Positions 25,514 through 33,984 of a DNA stretch of 64,000 nucleotides are shown piece after piece. Source of the DNA: Polynucleobacter sp. MWH-Loch1C5 (GTDB taxonomy: Bacteria; Pseudomonadota; Gammaproteobacteria; Burkholderiales; Burkholderiaceae); assembly GCF_018881775.1 (NCBI RefSeq), contig NZ_JACVPR010000001.1, positions 558,001-622,000 on the forward strand, given 5' to 3'. Both the position numbers and the translations under genes were made by a program. The notes under the pieces were generated by a model. The model ran no database searches and was not told where the DNA came from. It worked only from the letters and a program-made list of their open reading frames with translations. Within the stretch, counting starts at the first letter, position 1; each line of letters opens with the position of its first letter.

Positions 25514-25624
25514 GAGTCTGTTCTCAGTAATGATCTATTCAATAGTCTAACGTAGTTACTTGTAACACTTACTTCTCTTTATTTGAACTCTTAAAGTATG
25601 TAGAGATTTCAGTTTCGTTTCATC

Positions 25625-26011
25625 CTACATCTCCTGAAAAAACTGTTCTAGTATGAGTTGTGCCGCCAGTGCATCATCTCCTTCTTCCACACTGACTGAG
25701 GTATAGCGCTCATCAACTAAGTGAACGCTTAATTGATAGCGTCCCTGTAATTGATTGGCAAAGCGCTTTGCTTTAGCTGTCATTGCGTGAGGCTGCCCAT
25801 CAGGATGGGTGGGTAAGCCCACAACCAAAGCTTCGGGTTGCCATTCCGTGAGAAGCTTTTCAATCTTTTCAAATAACTGGTCTTTATTGTTATAAGTCAG
25901 TATGGTGAGTGCTTGGGCTGTTTTAGTGAGAGTATTGCCTGTAGCCACACCCACACGTTTTTCGCCAAAATCAAACGCCAATAAGGTGTGCATAAATTGC
26001 GCTTTAGGCAT
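25625..26011 (-). CDS. ruvX: YqgF/RuvX-family nuclease (Holliday junction resolvase-like, rRNA maturation)
   Basis: This 128-residue RNase H-fold protein has LLAFDFGEKRVGVATGN near 9-25, LVVGLPTHPDGQPHAMTAKAKRFANQL near 63-89 and VDERYTSVSVEEGDDAL near 99-115, holding the conserved acidic residues. The family is annotated as a putative Holliday junction resolvase; in E. coli YqgF takes part in 16S rRNA 5' processing. An inner ATG at residue 7 (25991-25993) is an alternative start, closer to the usual N-terminus. It overlaps the upstream yqgE gene by 8 bases, the common yqgE-yqgF order of proteobacteria. Confidence 0.93.
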   Translation of the reverse strand: MPKAQFMHTLLAFDFGEKRVGVATGNTLTKTAQALTILTYNNKDQLFEKIEKLLTEWQPEALVVGLPTHPDGQPHAMTAKAKRFANQLQGRYQLSVHLVDERYTSVSVEEGDDALAAQLILEQFFQEM

Positions 26012-26639
26012 GCCCGGCTTCGCCGGACAGAAAATGAGGGTCGATGCCTAGCAAACCCATGACTTTGTCATACTTATCTACATCAGGGGTCTCAAAAATA
26101 ATGTCAGCAATCTTCTCGCTACTGGCGGGTACATTGAGCCAACCATTCAGAGACAACTCTTCTTCAAGCTGCCCGGCACTCCAGCCGGCATAGCCCAAAG
26201 TCATAATAAAACGCTTTGGTCCCTGCCCATGCGCGACTTGCTCCAAAACATCTTTGGAGGTCGTCATCGCTAAACCATTGGGTATCTTGAGGCTTGAGCT
26301 GTAATGGGATGCTTCCGTTTGTTCATGCAGCACAAAACCTCGATCAGTTTGCACGGGCCCACCAAAATAAACCGGCTCCTCTTGGAGGGTCTGAATCTCC
26401 AACTTCAGATCAATTTTTTCAAATAGACTGGCTAAATCGATATCAGTCGGGCGATTAATGACTAGACCCATAGCCCCCTGTTCGCCATGCTCACAAAGAT
26501 AGATGACGCTACCCGCAAAATTAGGGTCGGCCATCCCTGGCATAGCAATCAAAAACTGATTAGTGAGCCTCGTGGTGTCTTCCAATAAAGACTGTTCATT
26601 CTCTTGGCTTTTGATTTTTGGAGATTGTGAATCTGTCAT
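26004..26639 (-). CDS. yqgE: YqgE/AlgH family protein (UPF0301)
   Basis: This 211-residue cytoplasmic protein of the YqgE/AlgH family has NQFLIAMPGMADPNFAGSVIYLCEHGEQGAMGLVINRP near 27-64. It also has EEPVYFGGPVQTDRGFVLHE, MTLGYAGWSAGQLEEEL near 146-162 and NGWLNVPAS. Its biochemical function is unknown; in Pseudomonas AlgH has been linked to alginate regulation. It precedes ruvX, the usual arrangement. The first 20-25 residues (TDSQSPKIKSQENEQS) are polar and extend beyond the E. coli protein, so translation could also begin later. It diverges from the photolyase gene with a 94-base gap. Confidence 0.92.
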   Translation of the reverse strand: MTDSQSPKIKSQENEQSLLEDTTRLTNQFLIAMPGMADPNFAGSVIYLCEHGEQGAMGLVINRPTDIDLASLFEKIDLKLEIQTLQEEPVYFGGPVQTDRGFVLHEQTEASHYSSSLKIPNGLAMTTSKDVLEQVAHGQGPKRFIMTLGYAGWSAGQLEEELSLNGWLNVPASSEKIADIIFETPDVDKYDKVMGLLGIDPHFLSGEAGHA

Positions 26640-26733
26640 AACTTGATTCTACTCCGAGAGCATGAGGCTGGCTTTAGCAAAAAAATGGCGTCTAGCTTAT
26701 AGTGAGACATTAAACCAATAATCGGAGACCGCC

Positions 26734-28257
26734 ATGTATCCCATGGCCACATTACAAAACAAAGGCTTAGTCTGGCTGCGCCGTGATTTAAGGGTGCATG
26801 ATCACCATGCATTACGCATGGCGATCAAACACTGCAAAGCGGTATTTGTATGTTTTGTGTTTGATACGGATATCTTGTCAGCTCTTTTGGAGCGAGGCTT
26901 ATCGCATGACCGACGCATTGATTTTATTTGGCAGTCTTTAGTAGAAATTGATACAGAGCTTCGCTCTCATGGCGGAGGCTTAATCGTGCGTCATGGTCGT
27001 GCCGTTGATCTAATTCCAAAACTGGCTCAAGAACTCGGTGTTGATCATGTCTACTGTAACAAGGACTATGAGCCAGCGGCTATTGAGCGAGATCTAGCGG
27101 TCAAGAAACAAATCGCCAGTCACAAAATTGAATTTTCATCTCTCAAAGATCAAGTCATTTTTGAAGAACGCGAAGTATTGACCGGTAGTGGTGGTGTTTT
27201 TTCAGTATTTACTCCCTATAAAAACGCTTGGCTTAAAAAACTGACGCCAGGTGATTTAGATGCTCATGCAGTAGATTTAGATAGCGGACGCCTAGAAAAG
27301 ATTCCTTCTCAATTAGATACAGGAATCCCATCTTTAGAGTCGATGGGTTTTCAGAAAACGGGGATTGAATCTTATTTACCCACTGGCATGTCTGGCGCTT
27401 CTCATTTTTTTGAAGAGTTTTTACATCGTATCGATCAGTATCACGCCACGCGTGATTTTCCGGCTGTCAAAGGCCCCAGCTATTTATCAATGCACTCACG
27501 CTTTGGCACGATTTCTATTCGAGCTTTGGTACGCGAAGCCCATACACGAATGCTAGCTGGCAGTATGGGGGCTACGATTTGGCTCTCAGAACTGATTTGG
27601 CGTGATTTTTATTTCATGATCCTAGCGAATCACCCTCGCTTAGCACCTGCTAGATCTTCATCACACCCCACCTCAGGGCATGAGTCCTTTAAAGCAGATT
27701 ACGACAATATTCGTTGGGAAAGTGGCCCCAATGCCGAAAAGTTATTTAAAGCTTGGCGTGAGGGTAAAACCGGTTACCCATTAGTGGATGCAGCCATGCA
27801 TCAACTGAACTCGTCAGGCTATATGCACAATCGTTTGAGAATGGTGGTCGCTTCATTTTTAGTGAAAGATTTAGGCATTGATTGGCGCTGGGGTGAACAG
27901 TATTTTGCTGACCATCTCAATGACTTTGACTTTGCAGCCAACAATGGGGGTTGGCAATGGGCCTCTTCCTCAGGTTGCGATGCACAACCTTACTTCCGTA
28001 TTTTTAACCCCATCACTCAATCAGAGAAATTCGACCCTGAAGGTAAGTTCATACGTAAGTATTGCCCAGAATTAGCCAAGTTATCAAATAAGGTAATTCA
28101 TGCGCCCTGGTTAGCAGGTAGTATTGAGTTAGAGATAGCTGGCATCGTTTTAGGAAAGAACTACCCTCACCCCATTATTGATCACGGTGAGGCACGCAAA
28201 AATACTTTGATTCGCTATGCGGTGGTGAAAAAAGCCGATAGCTCAGCGAGTCAATAG
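26734..28257 (+). CDS. phrB: Deoxyribodipyrimidine photolyase (class I CPD photolyase)
   Basis: This light-driven flavoenzyme splits cyclobutane pyrimidine dimers. The 507 residues show the N-terminal antenna domain (GLVWLRRDLRVHDHHAL near 10-26) and a FAD-binding C-terminal domain. The latter has LSMHSRFGTISIRALV near 250-265, WLSELIWRDFYFMIL, TGYPLVDAAMHQLNSSGYMHNRLRMVVASFL near 347-377, WRWGEQYFADHLNDFDFAANNGGWQWASSSGCDAQPYFR and FNPITQSEKFDPEG. The start is supported by GGAG nine bases before the ATG; a second ATG at codon 4 is possible. It is the only plus-strand gene between the capsule locus and fur, and diverges from yqgE. Confidence 0.96.
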   Translation: MYPMATLQNKGLVWLRRDLRVHDHHALRMAIKHCKAVFVCFVFDTDILSALLERGLSHDRRIDFIWQSLVEIDTELRSHGGGLIVRHGRAVDLIPKLAQELGVDHVYCNKDYEPAAIERDLAVKKQIASHKIEFSSLKDQVIFEEREVLTGSGGVFSVFTPYKNAWLKKLTPGDLDAHAVDLDSGRLEKIPSQLDTGIPSLESMGFQKTGIESYLPTGMSGASHFFEEFLHRIDQYHATRDFPAVKGPSYLSMHSRFGTISIRALVREAHTRMLAGSMGATIWLSELIWRDFYFMILANHPRLAPARSSSHPTSGHESFKADYDNIRWESGPNAEKLFKAWREGKTGYPLVDAAMHQLNSSGYMHNRLRMVVASFLVKDLGIDWRWGEQYFADHLNDFDFAANNGGWQWASSSGCDAQPYFRIFNPITQSEKFDPEGKFIRKYCPELAKLSNKVIHAPWLAGSIELEIAGIVLGKNYPHPIIDHGEARKNTLIRYAVVKKADSSASQ

Positions 28258-28269
28258 CATTTTTGGATT

Positions 28270-29103
28270 TCAAAGCCTAACTGGGCTAGTAATACCAGGG
28301 GCTTGAATCATTTTTCCGGTCCCCAATGAATAGGCTGTGAGTTGACCGCCCCAAACACATCCCGTGTCCAAGCCAATCACATTCTTCTCTTTGACGAGCC
28401 CCAAGGTAGACCAGTGGCCAAAAATGATACGGGTGTCTTTGGTTTTTCTTTGCGGGACTTTGAACCAGGGCATATAGCCTTTGGGGGCACTCGCTAAACC
28501 TTCCTTAGTCTCAAAATCCATTACTCCTTGGGCAGTGCAAAAACGCAAGCGCGTGAGTGTATTGATGATGGCTCGCAGGCGCTCAGACCCCTTCAATTTG
28601 TCATGCCAAGTATTGGGTTGATTACCGTACATTTCTACAAGATGAGTCTTGTAGTTTTTACTTCTGAGCGCCTGCTCTACTTCATGCGCCAGCTCTAATG
28701 TTTTTCCAACACTCCACTGGGGTAAAACACCAGCGTGTACTATAAGTGTGTTGCCATTCTCCTTACCACTGAATAAGGCTAAGGGTCGATGGCGTAACCA
28801 ATGAATCAGTTCTTTTCTATCTCTGGCCTGCAAGATGTCATCGATTGTGTCGAGTGATTTGGGACCTCGAATATTAGCGTCTCTTGCAAGCAGATGTAAA
28901 TCATGATTACCTAAGATACATTCAGCACGACCGGCCTCTTGCAGCTTTTTGAGTAGTCTTAATGTTTTTAGTGAATCCGGTCCACGGTTAACTAGATCAC
29001 CGACACAAATAATCTTTGCTTTATTGGGTAATTTAGCTATGAGTTGCTGCAAGGGTGCATAGCACCCTTGTACATCACCGATCGCATAGATGTGATTATT
29101 CAT
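28270..29103 (-). CDS. apaH: Symmetrical diadenosine tetraphosphatase
   Basis: This metallophosphatase hydrolyses Ap4A to two ADP. It has IYAIGDVQGCYAPLQQLI near 5-22 (D-x-H-like first motif with Gln in place of the more common His), CVGDLVNRGPDSLKTLR, ILGNHDLHLLA near 87-97, IVHAGVLPQW near 129-138 and FGHWSTLGL. About 277 residues from the ATG at 29101-29103. A GTG six bases earlier overlaps the TAG of the upstream nucleotidyltransferase gene, so the two genes are tightly linked and probably co-translated. It converges with photolyase, 12 bases apart. Recent work also assigns ApaH an RNA Np4-cap removal role. Confidence 0.94.
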   Translation of the reverse strand: MNNHIYAIGDVQGCYAPLQQLIAKLPNKAKIICVGDLVNRGPDSLKTLRLLKKLQEAGRAECILGNHDLHLLARDANIRGPKSLDTIDDILQARDRKELIHWLRHRPLALFSGKENGNTLIVHAGVLPQWSVGKTLELAHEVEQALRSKNYKTHLVEMYGNQPNTWHDKLKGSERLRAIINTLTRLRFCTAQGVMDFETKEGLASAPKGYMPWFKVPQRKTKDTRIIFGHWSTLGLVKEKNVIGLDTGCVWGGQLTAYSLGTGKMIQAPGITSPVRL

Positions 29104-29108
29104 GAGCA

Positions 29109-30179
29109 CTAAACCCTAAAATTTTCCAAGATTGGATAGCTCATTAACATTTTGGCCAATCCTTTTTTTAATCGACCACTCCAACCCGGCCCTCTGACAA
29201 TAGCATCTTCCCAAGCTTGATATAACTGATCTTCTTTATTCGATTGTAGGTAATACATAAAAAGTGCTGCTGCCTGCGCTATATCTTTATTTGATTTAAC
29301 TACCTCATTGACTGGGCGCTCTCCAGCAACAATCAGCTTATGAATAGCATATCTCTCAGGAAGAGGAATATTTACCAGGCATGCTCCCTCATTGGAAATC
29401 AAAGCAAGCTCTAAAGAACTCTCTAGGGAGTACTCCATAAACTTCATAGGTTGTAGACTCAAGCCTAAATCTGGCATTGTGACTACTTCACCAGATCTAT
29501 TTAAGCTAGTTAAAAAGTCTAGACGTAACTCTGGGTCACTGGGGTTTCTGTATTGAGCACCTGTCTTGCCCGAGAATTCAGTGATGGGTAATAGTCCCAT
29601 TTCTAAAGATGTCAGAGCATCATGAACGGATAGTTTCATATTAGCGCCTAGAGCCAATGAAACATTTTTACCTGCATGTGCAAAATCAATGTCGTTAGTT
29701 CTATGAGCGGATGACCAAGCCACACCCAAAGCATTACCCATGCCTAAAAATGCATGGGTTCCAATTAATGTTGCACCCGCCATAAAAAAACCATACTGAT
29801 TCAGGCGGTTAACCACACGGAAATGCTTCGATAGTGTTGATAAACATCCAAGTGCTATACAGGCTTTTGCTTGCGATCTGATGATATCTAAAGCAGGATT
29901 ATTTTTCTCTTTTTGGACTTTTTGAATCAAGCGCTCTACTCGATCGCTCTCAGGCCCCACATAAGCCATTCTTTGGCTACCATCCATATCCCTGTAGTTG
30001 TAATACACATAGCGTCTACCTCTTTTGGTCATTCGCTGAAATGACCCCGGTAAATGACCGAGTAAATTAATTTTTTGTGCCGATAACTGATCGCACAACT
30101 CTGCATATGCAGTTTGTGCTGACAACGATAAGGAATTAAATAATCTGGGTGAATTCACCCAAGGAATGTTACTAGACAA
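29109..30179 (-). CDS. GSU2403-type nucleotidyltransferase-fold protein with TTG start inside a palindrome
   Basis: This 356-residue protein resembles the GSU2403 family (a nucleotidyltransferase fold of unknown function). N-terminal LSAQTAYAELCDQL is followed by GSFQRMTKRGRRYVYYNYRDMDGSQRMAYVGPESDRV, FFMAGATLIGTHAFLGMGNALGV near 133-155 and the nucleotidyltransferase metal pair in HRTNDIDFAHAG near 160-171. LRLDFLTSL, YAIHKLIVAGERP near 288-300 and KDIAQAAALFMYYLQ come later. The only start consistent with the frame is TTG (30177-30179), with no ribosome site before it. That codon lies in the right arm of a 34-base palindrome. The gene sits between hemL and apaH and overlaps apaH's upstream GTG. 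Function is unknown. Confidence 0.78.
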   Translation of the reverse strand: MSSNIPWVNSPRLFNSLSLSAQTAYAELCDQLSAQKINLLGHLPGSFQRMTKRGRRYVYYNYRDMDGSQRMAYVGPESDRVERLIQKVQKEKNNPALDIIRSQAKACIALGCLSTLSKHFRVVNRLNQYGFFMAGATLIGTHAFLGMGNALGVAWSSAHRTNDIDFAHAGKNVSLALGANMKLSVHDALTSLEMGLLPITEFSGKTGAQYRNPSDPELRLDFLTSLNRSGEVVTMPDLGLSLQPMKFMEYSLESSLELALISNEGACLVNIPLPERYAIHKLIVAGERPVNEVVKSNKDIAQAAALFMYYLQSNKEDQLYQAWEDAIVRGPGWSGRLKKGLAKMLMSYPILENFRV

Positions 30180-30200
30180 AAAATATTTTGTCTAGTAACA
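30167..30200. promoter_or_regulatory. 34-base palindrome (15-bp arms) covering the start of the GSU2403-type gene
   Basis: TGTTACTAGACAAAA (30167-30181) and its exact reverse complement (30186-30200) flank AATA. On the minus strand no T-run follows, so it is not an intrinsic terminator for hemL. In mRNA it would fold the TTG start codon and codons 2-4 into a strong stem. As DNA it has the size and symmetry of an operator for a dimeric repressor. Confidence 0.75.
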
Positions 30201-30212
30201 GTATTACCGGTT

Positions 30213-31511
30213 TCAAGAACCCATAACTTGGAAGGACTGCTCGGCTGCCAACAGCATTTCATTCACCACCTGATCATCATGTGCGATCGATATAAAGCCA
30301 GCCTCATAGGCTGAAGGTGCGAGATAGACACCGCGATCTAACATCAGATGGAAGAATTTCTTAAAAGCTTCAATATCACTGGCTGTGACATCGGCGTATG
30401 TATGAGGAACTTCTTTAGAGAAATAAAAACCAAACATACCCCCAACACTATCTACAGAGAATGCAATGCCTGCTTGATCGGCTTTCTGTTTAAGCCCTGC
30501 CATGAGTTTTTGTGTTTGAGTACTTAAGCACTCATAAAAACCATTTTGCGTAATGATGTCGAGATTCGCCATACCGGCAGCCACTGCCAGCGGGTTCCCT
30601 GAGAGAGTGCCCGCTTGGTAAACATTACCGAGTGGGGCTAATTTAGCCATCACATCTTTTCTGCCACCAAAAGCAGCGATGGGCATACCGCCACCTAAGA
30701 CTTTACCCAAGCAAGTCAGGTCAGGCTGAATCTGATGAATACTTTGTGCACCCCCTAAAGCAACTCTAAAACCTGTCATCACTTCGTCGTAGATCAAGAG
30801 TGCACCATCGGCTTGCGTGAGTTCACGCATGGCTCTAACAAACTCTTGGCTAGGCTGAATCAAGTTCATATTGCCAGCAATCGGTTCTACAATCACACAG
30901 GCAATCTTGTCTGCATGCTGTTCAAAGGCAACTTTCAGTGCTTCAGGATCGTTATAGGGTAAAACTAAGGTGTGCTTCACCAAGTCTTGAGGTACACCCC
31001 CTGACGAAGGTGCATTTTGGGTATTATCAGCAAAGGTCAACATGCCTGAACCCGCCTTCACTAAGAGGCTATCGGCGTGCCCATGGTAACAACCTTCGAA
31101 TTTAATAATCATGTCACGACCCGTAAAACCTCGGGCGAGTCTTAAGGCACTCATCGTCGCTTCTGTACCGCTGGAGACTAAGCGTACTTGTTCAATGCTC
31201 GGTACTAGTTGGCAGATACGCTCTGCCATCTGAATTTCACCTTCGGTAGGTGCACCGTAACTGAAACTGTTTTCCGCAGCCTTCTGAATCGCTTGAACGA
31301 CTTGTGGATGGGCATGCCCCACAATCATAGGACCCCAAGAACCGATGCAGTCGATGTAACGCTTATCATCGGCATCCCAGAAATAAGCACCCTTGGCTCT
31401 TTTAACAAAACGTGGAATGCCACCAACTTGGCGAAAGGCTCTCACCGGCGAATTCACGCCACCAGGGGTGGTGATTTGAGCGCGTTCAAATAGTTCTTGG
31501 TTTTTACTCAT
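30213..31511 (-). CDS. hemL: Glutamate-1-semialdehyde 2,1-aminomutase
   Basis: This PLP enzyme converts glutamate-1-semialdehyde to 5-aminolevulinate in the C5 haem pathway. The 432 residues contain [19 protein letters not shown] near 13-31, [37 protein letters not shown] near 119-137, [20 protein letters not shown] and [15 protein letters not shown]. The PLP lysine is in [19 protein letters not shown] near 263-281, and [13 protein letters not shown] follows. The length is typical. It follows the rubredoxin gene, separated by an intrinsic terminator, and precedes the GSU2403-type gene. HemJ, another haem enzyme, is encoded nearby (33493-33951). Confidence 0.97.
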   Translation of the reverse strand: MSKNQELFERAQITTPGGVNSPVRAFRQVGGIPRFVKRAKGAYFWDADDKRYIDCIGSWGPMIVGHAHPQVVQAIQKAAENSFSYGAPTEGEIQMAERICQLVPSIEQVRLVSSGTEATMSALRLARGFTGRDMIIKFEGCYHGHADSLLVKAGSGMLTFADNTQNAPSSGGVPQDLVKHTLVLPYNDPEALKVAFEQHADKIACVIVEPIAGNMNLIQPSQEFVRAMRELTQADGALLIYDEVMTGFRVALGGAQSIHQIQPDLTCLGKVLGGGMPIAAFGGRKDVMAKLAPLGNVYQAGTLSGNPLAVAAGMANLDIITQNGFYECLSTQTQKLMAGLKQKADQAGIAFSVDSVGGMFGFYFSKEVPHTYADVTASDIEAFKKFFHLMLDRGVYLAPSAYEAGFISIAHDDQVVNEMLLAAEQSFQVMGS

Positions 31512-31530
31512 AGCGATCTTTAGATAGAAA

Positions 31531-31550
31531 AAGCCACCCTGCGGTGGCTT
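31531..31550 (-). terminator. Intrinsic terminator between rubredoxin gene and hemL
   Basis: AAGCCACC and GGTGGCTT form an 8-bp stem around a 4-base loop, followed on the minus strand by TTTTTCTA. It lies after the rubredoxin stop and just before hemL in the direction of both genes. It should end the rubredoxin transcript; hemL then needs its own promoter or read-through. Confidence 0.8.
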
Positions 31551-31567
31551 TAGTTATTTGGGGTGAC

Positions 31568-31738
31568 TTAGATCACAGTTAATTCAAAGTCTTCTTTACG
31601 TGCACCGCACTCAGGGCATGTCCAGTTCATGGGCACATCAGCCCATAAAGTACCCGGTGCAATACCTTCATCGGGCAGGCCTGCCTCCTCATCGTAGACC
31701 CAACCACAAATTAGACACATATAAGTTTTGTATTCCAT
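31568..31738 (-). CDS. Rubredoxin
   Basis: This 56-residue iron protein for electron transfer starts MEYKTYMCLICGWVYDEEAG and ends with CPECGARKEDFEL. Its two C-x2-C knuckles (CLIC near 8-11 and CPEC near 41-44) bind one Fe, and the conserved GxxW and DVPxxWxCP elements are present. A good ribosome site, GAGGA, precedes the ATG. Downstream, an intrinsic terminator isolates it from hemL. In betaproteobacteria a rubredoxin next to hemL is common. Its partner is unknown, possibly an oxygenase or a detoxification reductase. The gene is short and easily missed. Confidence 0.95.
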   Translation of the reverse strand: MEYKTYMCLICGWVYDEEAGLPDEGIAPGTLWADVPMNWTCPECGARKEDFELTVI

Positions 31739-31914
31739 GATTTTTTCCTCGTTTTTGTCTATTTTACTGTGCGAAAGCTTTAAAAGTATTGAAGTGGGTC
31801 AAATACCATCATGGAGCCTCATAAGCCGCACCCAAGTGTAAAAATAACAAATGTTCAATGCATAAATTACTCAGGCAATATGAAAAATGCATTTTTTAGA
31901 ATAGACTTAGTCCC

Positions 31915-32058
31915 ATGACCGAATTTCAAAAAAATTTTGATGAAAATAAAGTTACTAATGAGACTTTTTTCACTCTTACTGAAAAAGAATTGACTGAATT
32001 TATCGAGGTAAAGCTCCCGGAAATTAAGCACGTACTTGACTACCTACGTGATCAATAA
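31915..32058 (+). CDS. Possible small hypothetical protein (47 residues)
   Basis: An open frame starts ATG ACC GAA TTT and ends with TAA just before the convergent rlmL-like gene. The product is charged and helix-prone (FTLTEKELTEFIEVKLPEIK followed by HVLDYLRDQ), with no signal peptide or cysteine. No clear ribosome site is seen. A shorter upstream frame ending in TGA overlaps its ATG, which may be chance. Codon use is plausible for this genome. I recognise no family, and it may not be real. Confidence 0.35.
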   Translation: MTEFQKNFDENKVTNETFFTLTEKELTEFIEVKLPEIKHVLDYLRDQ

Positions 32059-32067
32059 GTCTGAAGC

Positions 32068-33477
32068 TTATACCTTGTCTTGCTCTGCCCGTATTTCAAA
32101 TCGAAACAAACGACACTCTAAGGGGCCGTTGAAGAGTGGCGTACGCTTAGACTCTTTCATACGTAACTGCCCTGGTAAACCCATATCGGCTGTGAGCACA
32201 TCGATTTGCCAACCGGGGTAGTTATCTTTGAGGTGCTTACCAAATTGGTTTAAGAACTCAATAAATTCTGGTGCATTGTTGTTTTTGGGTAAGGCATCTC
32301 GAGCACCACGTTTATTGCCACCCTTGATATCAATACGCTCACCATAGGGCGGGTTAAAGAGCATAACCCCCGCTTGATTAAATAGGTTCTTGGCTTCTAA
32401 GGCATCGATTTGGCGCACATTGGAGAGCACCCCTGATTGGGCAGGCAGTCCTGCACGCTTCCAATTATTTTTTGTCGCTTGCACCATTTTTTCATTGATG
32501 TCACAGGCTGCAATTTTGAGCTCTTTGTGGCGCGCAAGACCCGATTTAATATCTTGCTTCGCTTGTTCTTTGAGATCCTGCCATTGCTTTTGTACTTCCG
32601 TCTTCTGAAACGGCTTTAAGCGCTCAAACCCAAAACCTTGGTCATCACGCACCATATCGACGCGTGTGGGTCTGTAACGAATAAACCTAGGCTTCTCTTC
32701 TGAAGGATTGTTTGAGATTTGCTCTTGACTTGCATTATTGGATTCATCAGTTGATGTAGCCTCAGGCTTTAACAACCCCGCTCTTATGGCGCCACTAGGG
32801 ATATTGAGAGCTTTATAAGCCGCCTCAATCACAAAGGTGCCACTACCGCACATGGGGTCCATGAGAGGTTGCTCTATGCTCCATTGAGTTAATGCCAAGA
32901 TGCCGGCAGCTAAGTTTTCTTTAAGAGGTGCAGCCCCCTTTTCATCACGCCAACCTCGCTTAAAGAGAGATTGGCCACTGGTATCTAGATAGATCGTGAC
33001 ATGGGTCGCTGTGAGATGAGCGTAGACGCGCACATCTGGCACGTCGGTATCAATGCTGGGGCGCTCGCCTTTGACTTCTCGAAGTCGATCGCATACTGCG
33101 TCTTTGATTCTGAGGGTGACAAAATTAAGGCTTGTGAGCGGTGAGCGGTGCGCAGTGACATCAACTCTTAATGTTTGCTTAGGCTCAAACCATTCCTCCC
33201 ATGCGAGTGCGCGAGCGGCTTTATAGACATCGTCTTCTTTACGATATGTCGTATGTGTCAATTGCAAAATACAACGACTTGCAATTCTGGAATGTAGATT
33301 AATCGCCAGTGCCACTGCGAGCGGTCCTGCGACGGCTATACCGCCACTCGCATGATTAGGCACAGGATCAATCACCCAATCACCCTGGCTTTTGACTTCA
33401 GGCCTTGCTGCGATGGCTTGCAACTCAGCGACCAAAGGGGCTTCTAAGCCCCTTGGACAAATAACAAAAAATTTCAT
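32068..33477 (-). CDS. THUMP-domain 23S rRNA (guanine-N2) methyltransferase, RlmL/YcbY N-terminal type
   Basis: This 469-residue SAM-dependent RNA methylase starts FFVICPRGLEAPLVAELQAI, followed by a THUMP domain (about 50-160). The UPF0020 methylase domain has GQSLFKRGWRDEKGAAPLKENLAAGIL near 168-194, PLMDPMCGSGTFVIEAA near 203-219 and catalytic NPPYGERI near 380-387. It corresponds to the RlmL half (m2G2445) of E. coli RlmKL; the RlmK half is absent, as in many betaproteobacteria. A polar insertion rich in Ser, Asn and Glu lies near 240-265 (TSTDESNNASQEQISNNPSE). The stop is 9 bases from the small plus-strand frame. Substrate position is by family analogy. Confidence 0.9.
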   Translation of the reverse strand: MKFFVICPRGLEAPLVAELQAIAARPEVKSQGDWVIDPVPNHASGGIAVAGPLAVALAINLHSRIASRCILQLTHTTYRKEDDVYKAARALAWEEWFEPKQTLRVDVTAHRSPLTSLNFVTLRIKDAVCDRLREVKGERPSIDTDVPDVRVYAHLTATHVTIYLDTSGQSLFKRGWRDEKGAAPLKENLAAGILALTQWSIEQPLMDPMCGSGTFVIEAAYKALNIPSGAIRAGLLKPEATSTDESNNASQEQISNNPSEEKPRFIRYRPTRVDMVRDDQGFGFERLKPFQKTEVQKQWQDLKEQAKQDIKSGLARHKELKIAACDINEKMVQATKNNWKRAGLPAQSGVLSNVRQIDALEAKNLFNQAGVMLFNPPYGERIDIKGGNKRGARDALPKNNNAPEFIEFLNQFGKHLKDNYPGWQIDVLTADMGLPGQLRMKESKRTPLFNGPLECRLFRFEIRAEQDKV

Positions 33478-33492
33478 TCAGTACTTTGAAAA

Positions 33493-33951
33493 TTAGAAGA
33501 ACTTACCCACCACCAAGATGGCAATGATGGCGAAAACCACCACAGGGATTTCATTAAACCAGCGGTACCAAACATGAGAGCGTTGGTTTCTGCCTTCTTT
33601 GAACTTCGTCAAGATGATGGCTAGTGAATGGTGATAACCAATCAAGAAAACGATGAGCGCTAACTTCGCGTGCATCCAGCCGGAACCTGGCCCACGACCA
33701 ATACCGTAGTAGATCCAAAGAATCATGCCCAACACAATCGCTGGAATCATCAAAATGCCAGAGAAACGATATAAACGCTGCGCCATACCAATGAGACGTT
33801 CGGTGGCTGCAGGATTCGTTTCTTCAGCGAGGTTCACGAAGATGCGAGGGATATAAAACAAACCCGCAAACCATGAGGCGACAAACAAAATATGAAAGGC
33901 CTTGATATAAGGAAACAAGGTAGACATCAATGGGCTAATTTCGTGTTGCAT
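33493..33951 (-). CDS. hemJ: HemJ-family protoporphyrinogen IX oxidase
   Basis: This 152-residue inner-membrane protein has four helices. Its HemJ marks are YIKAFHILFVASWFAGLFYIPRIFVNLAEE near 14-43 (conserved His in helix 1), LYRFSGILMIPAIVLG, WMHAKLALIVFLIGYHHSLA near 91-110 (conserved Lys) and WYRWFNEIPVVVFAIIAILVVGKFF. It oxidises protoporphyrinogen to protoporphyrin IX in bacteria lacking HemG and HemY. Family members are often annotated as CopD-like. The setting close to hemL supports the haem role. A first ATG with eight extra residues is used here; an inner Met at residue 9 is possible. Confidence 0.9.
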   Translation of the reverse strand: MQHEISPLMSTLFPYIKAFHILFVASWFAGLFYIPRIFVNLAEETNPAATERLIGMAQRLYRFSGILMIPAIVLGMILWIYYGIGRGPGSGWMHAKLALIVFLIGYHHSLAIILTKFKEGRNQRSHVWYRWFNEIPVVVFAIIAILVVGKFF

Positions 33952-33984
33952 TTCTCAACCATCCTTTTCGGTTTAAAACAGTTC

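Noticed and set aside
25514-25624. PyrR-dependent attenuator ahead of pyrR-pyrB
   Set aside because: No PyrR-binding loop consensus and no terminator/antiterminator stem pair could be found.
26013-26026. CCGGC/GCCGG hairpin with TTC loop at the yqgE end as a terminator
   Set aside because: It lies inside yqgE coding sequence just before its stop and upstream of the ruvX start, has no T-run, and ruvX overlaps yqgE; it is more likely coding sequence with a stable fold.
30167-30200. Intrinsic terminator of hemL
   Set aside because: The stem is AU-rich at its top and no U-tract follows in the direction of hemL; it also overlaps the next gene's start.
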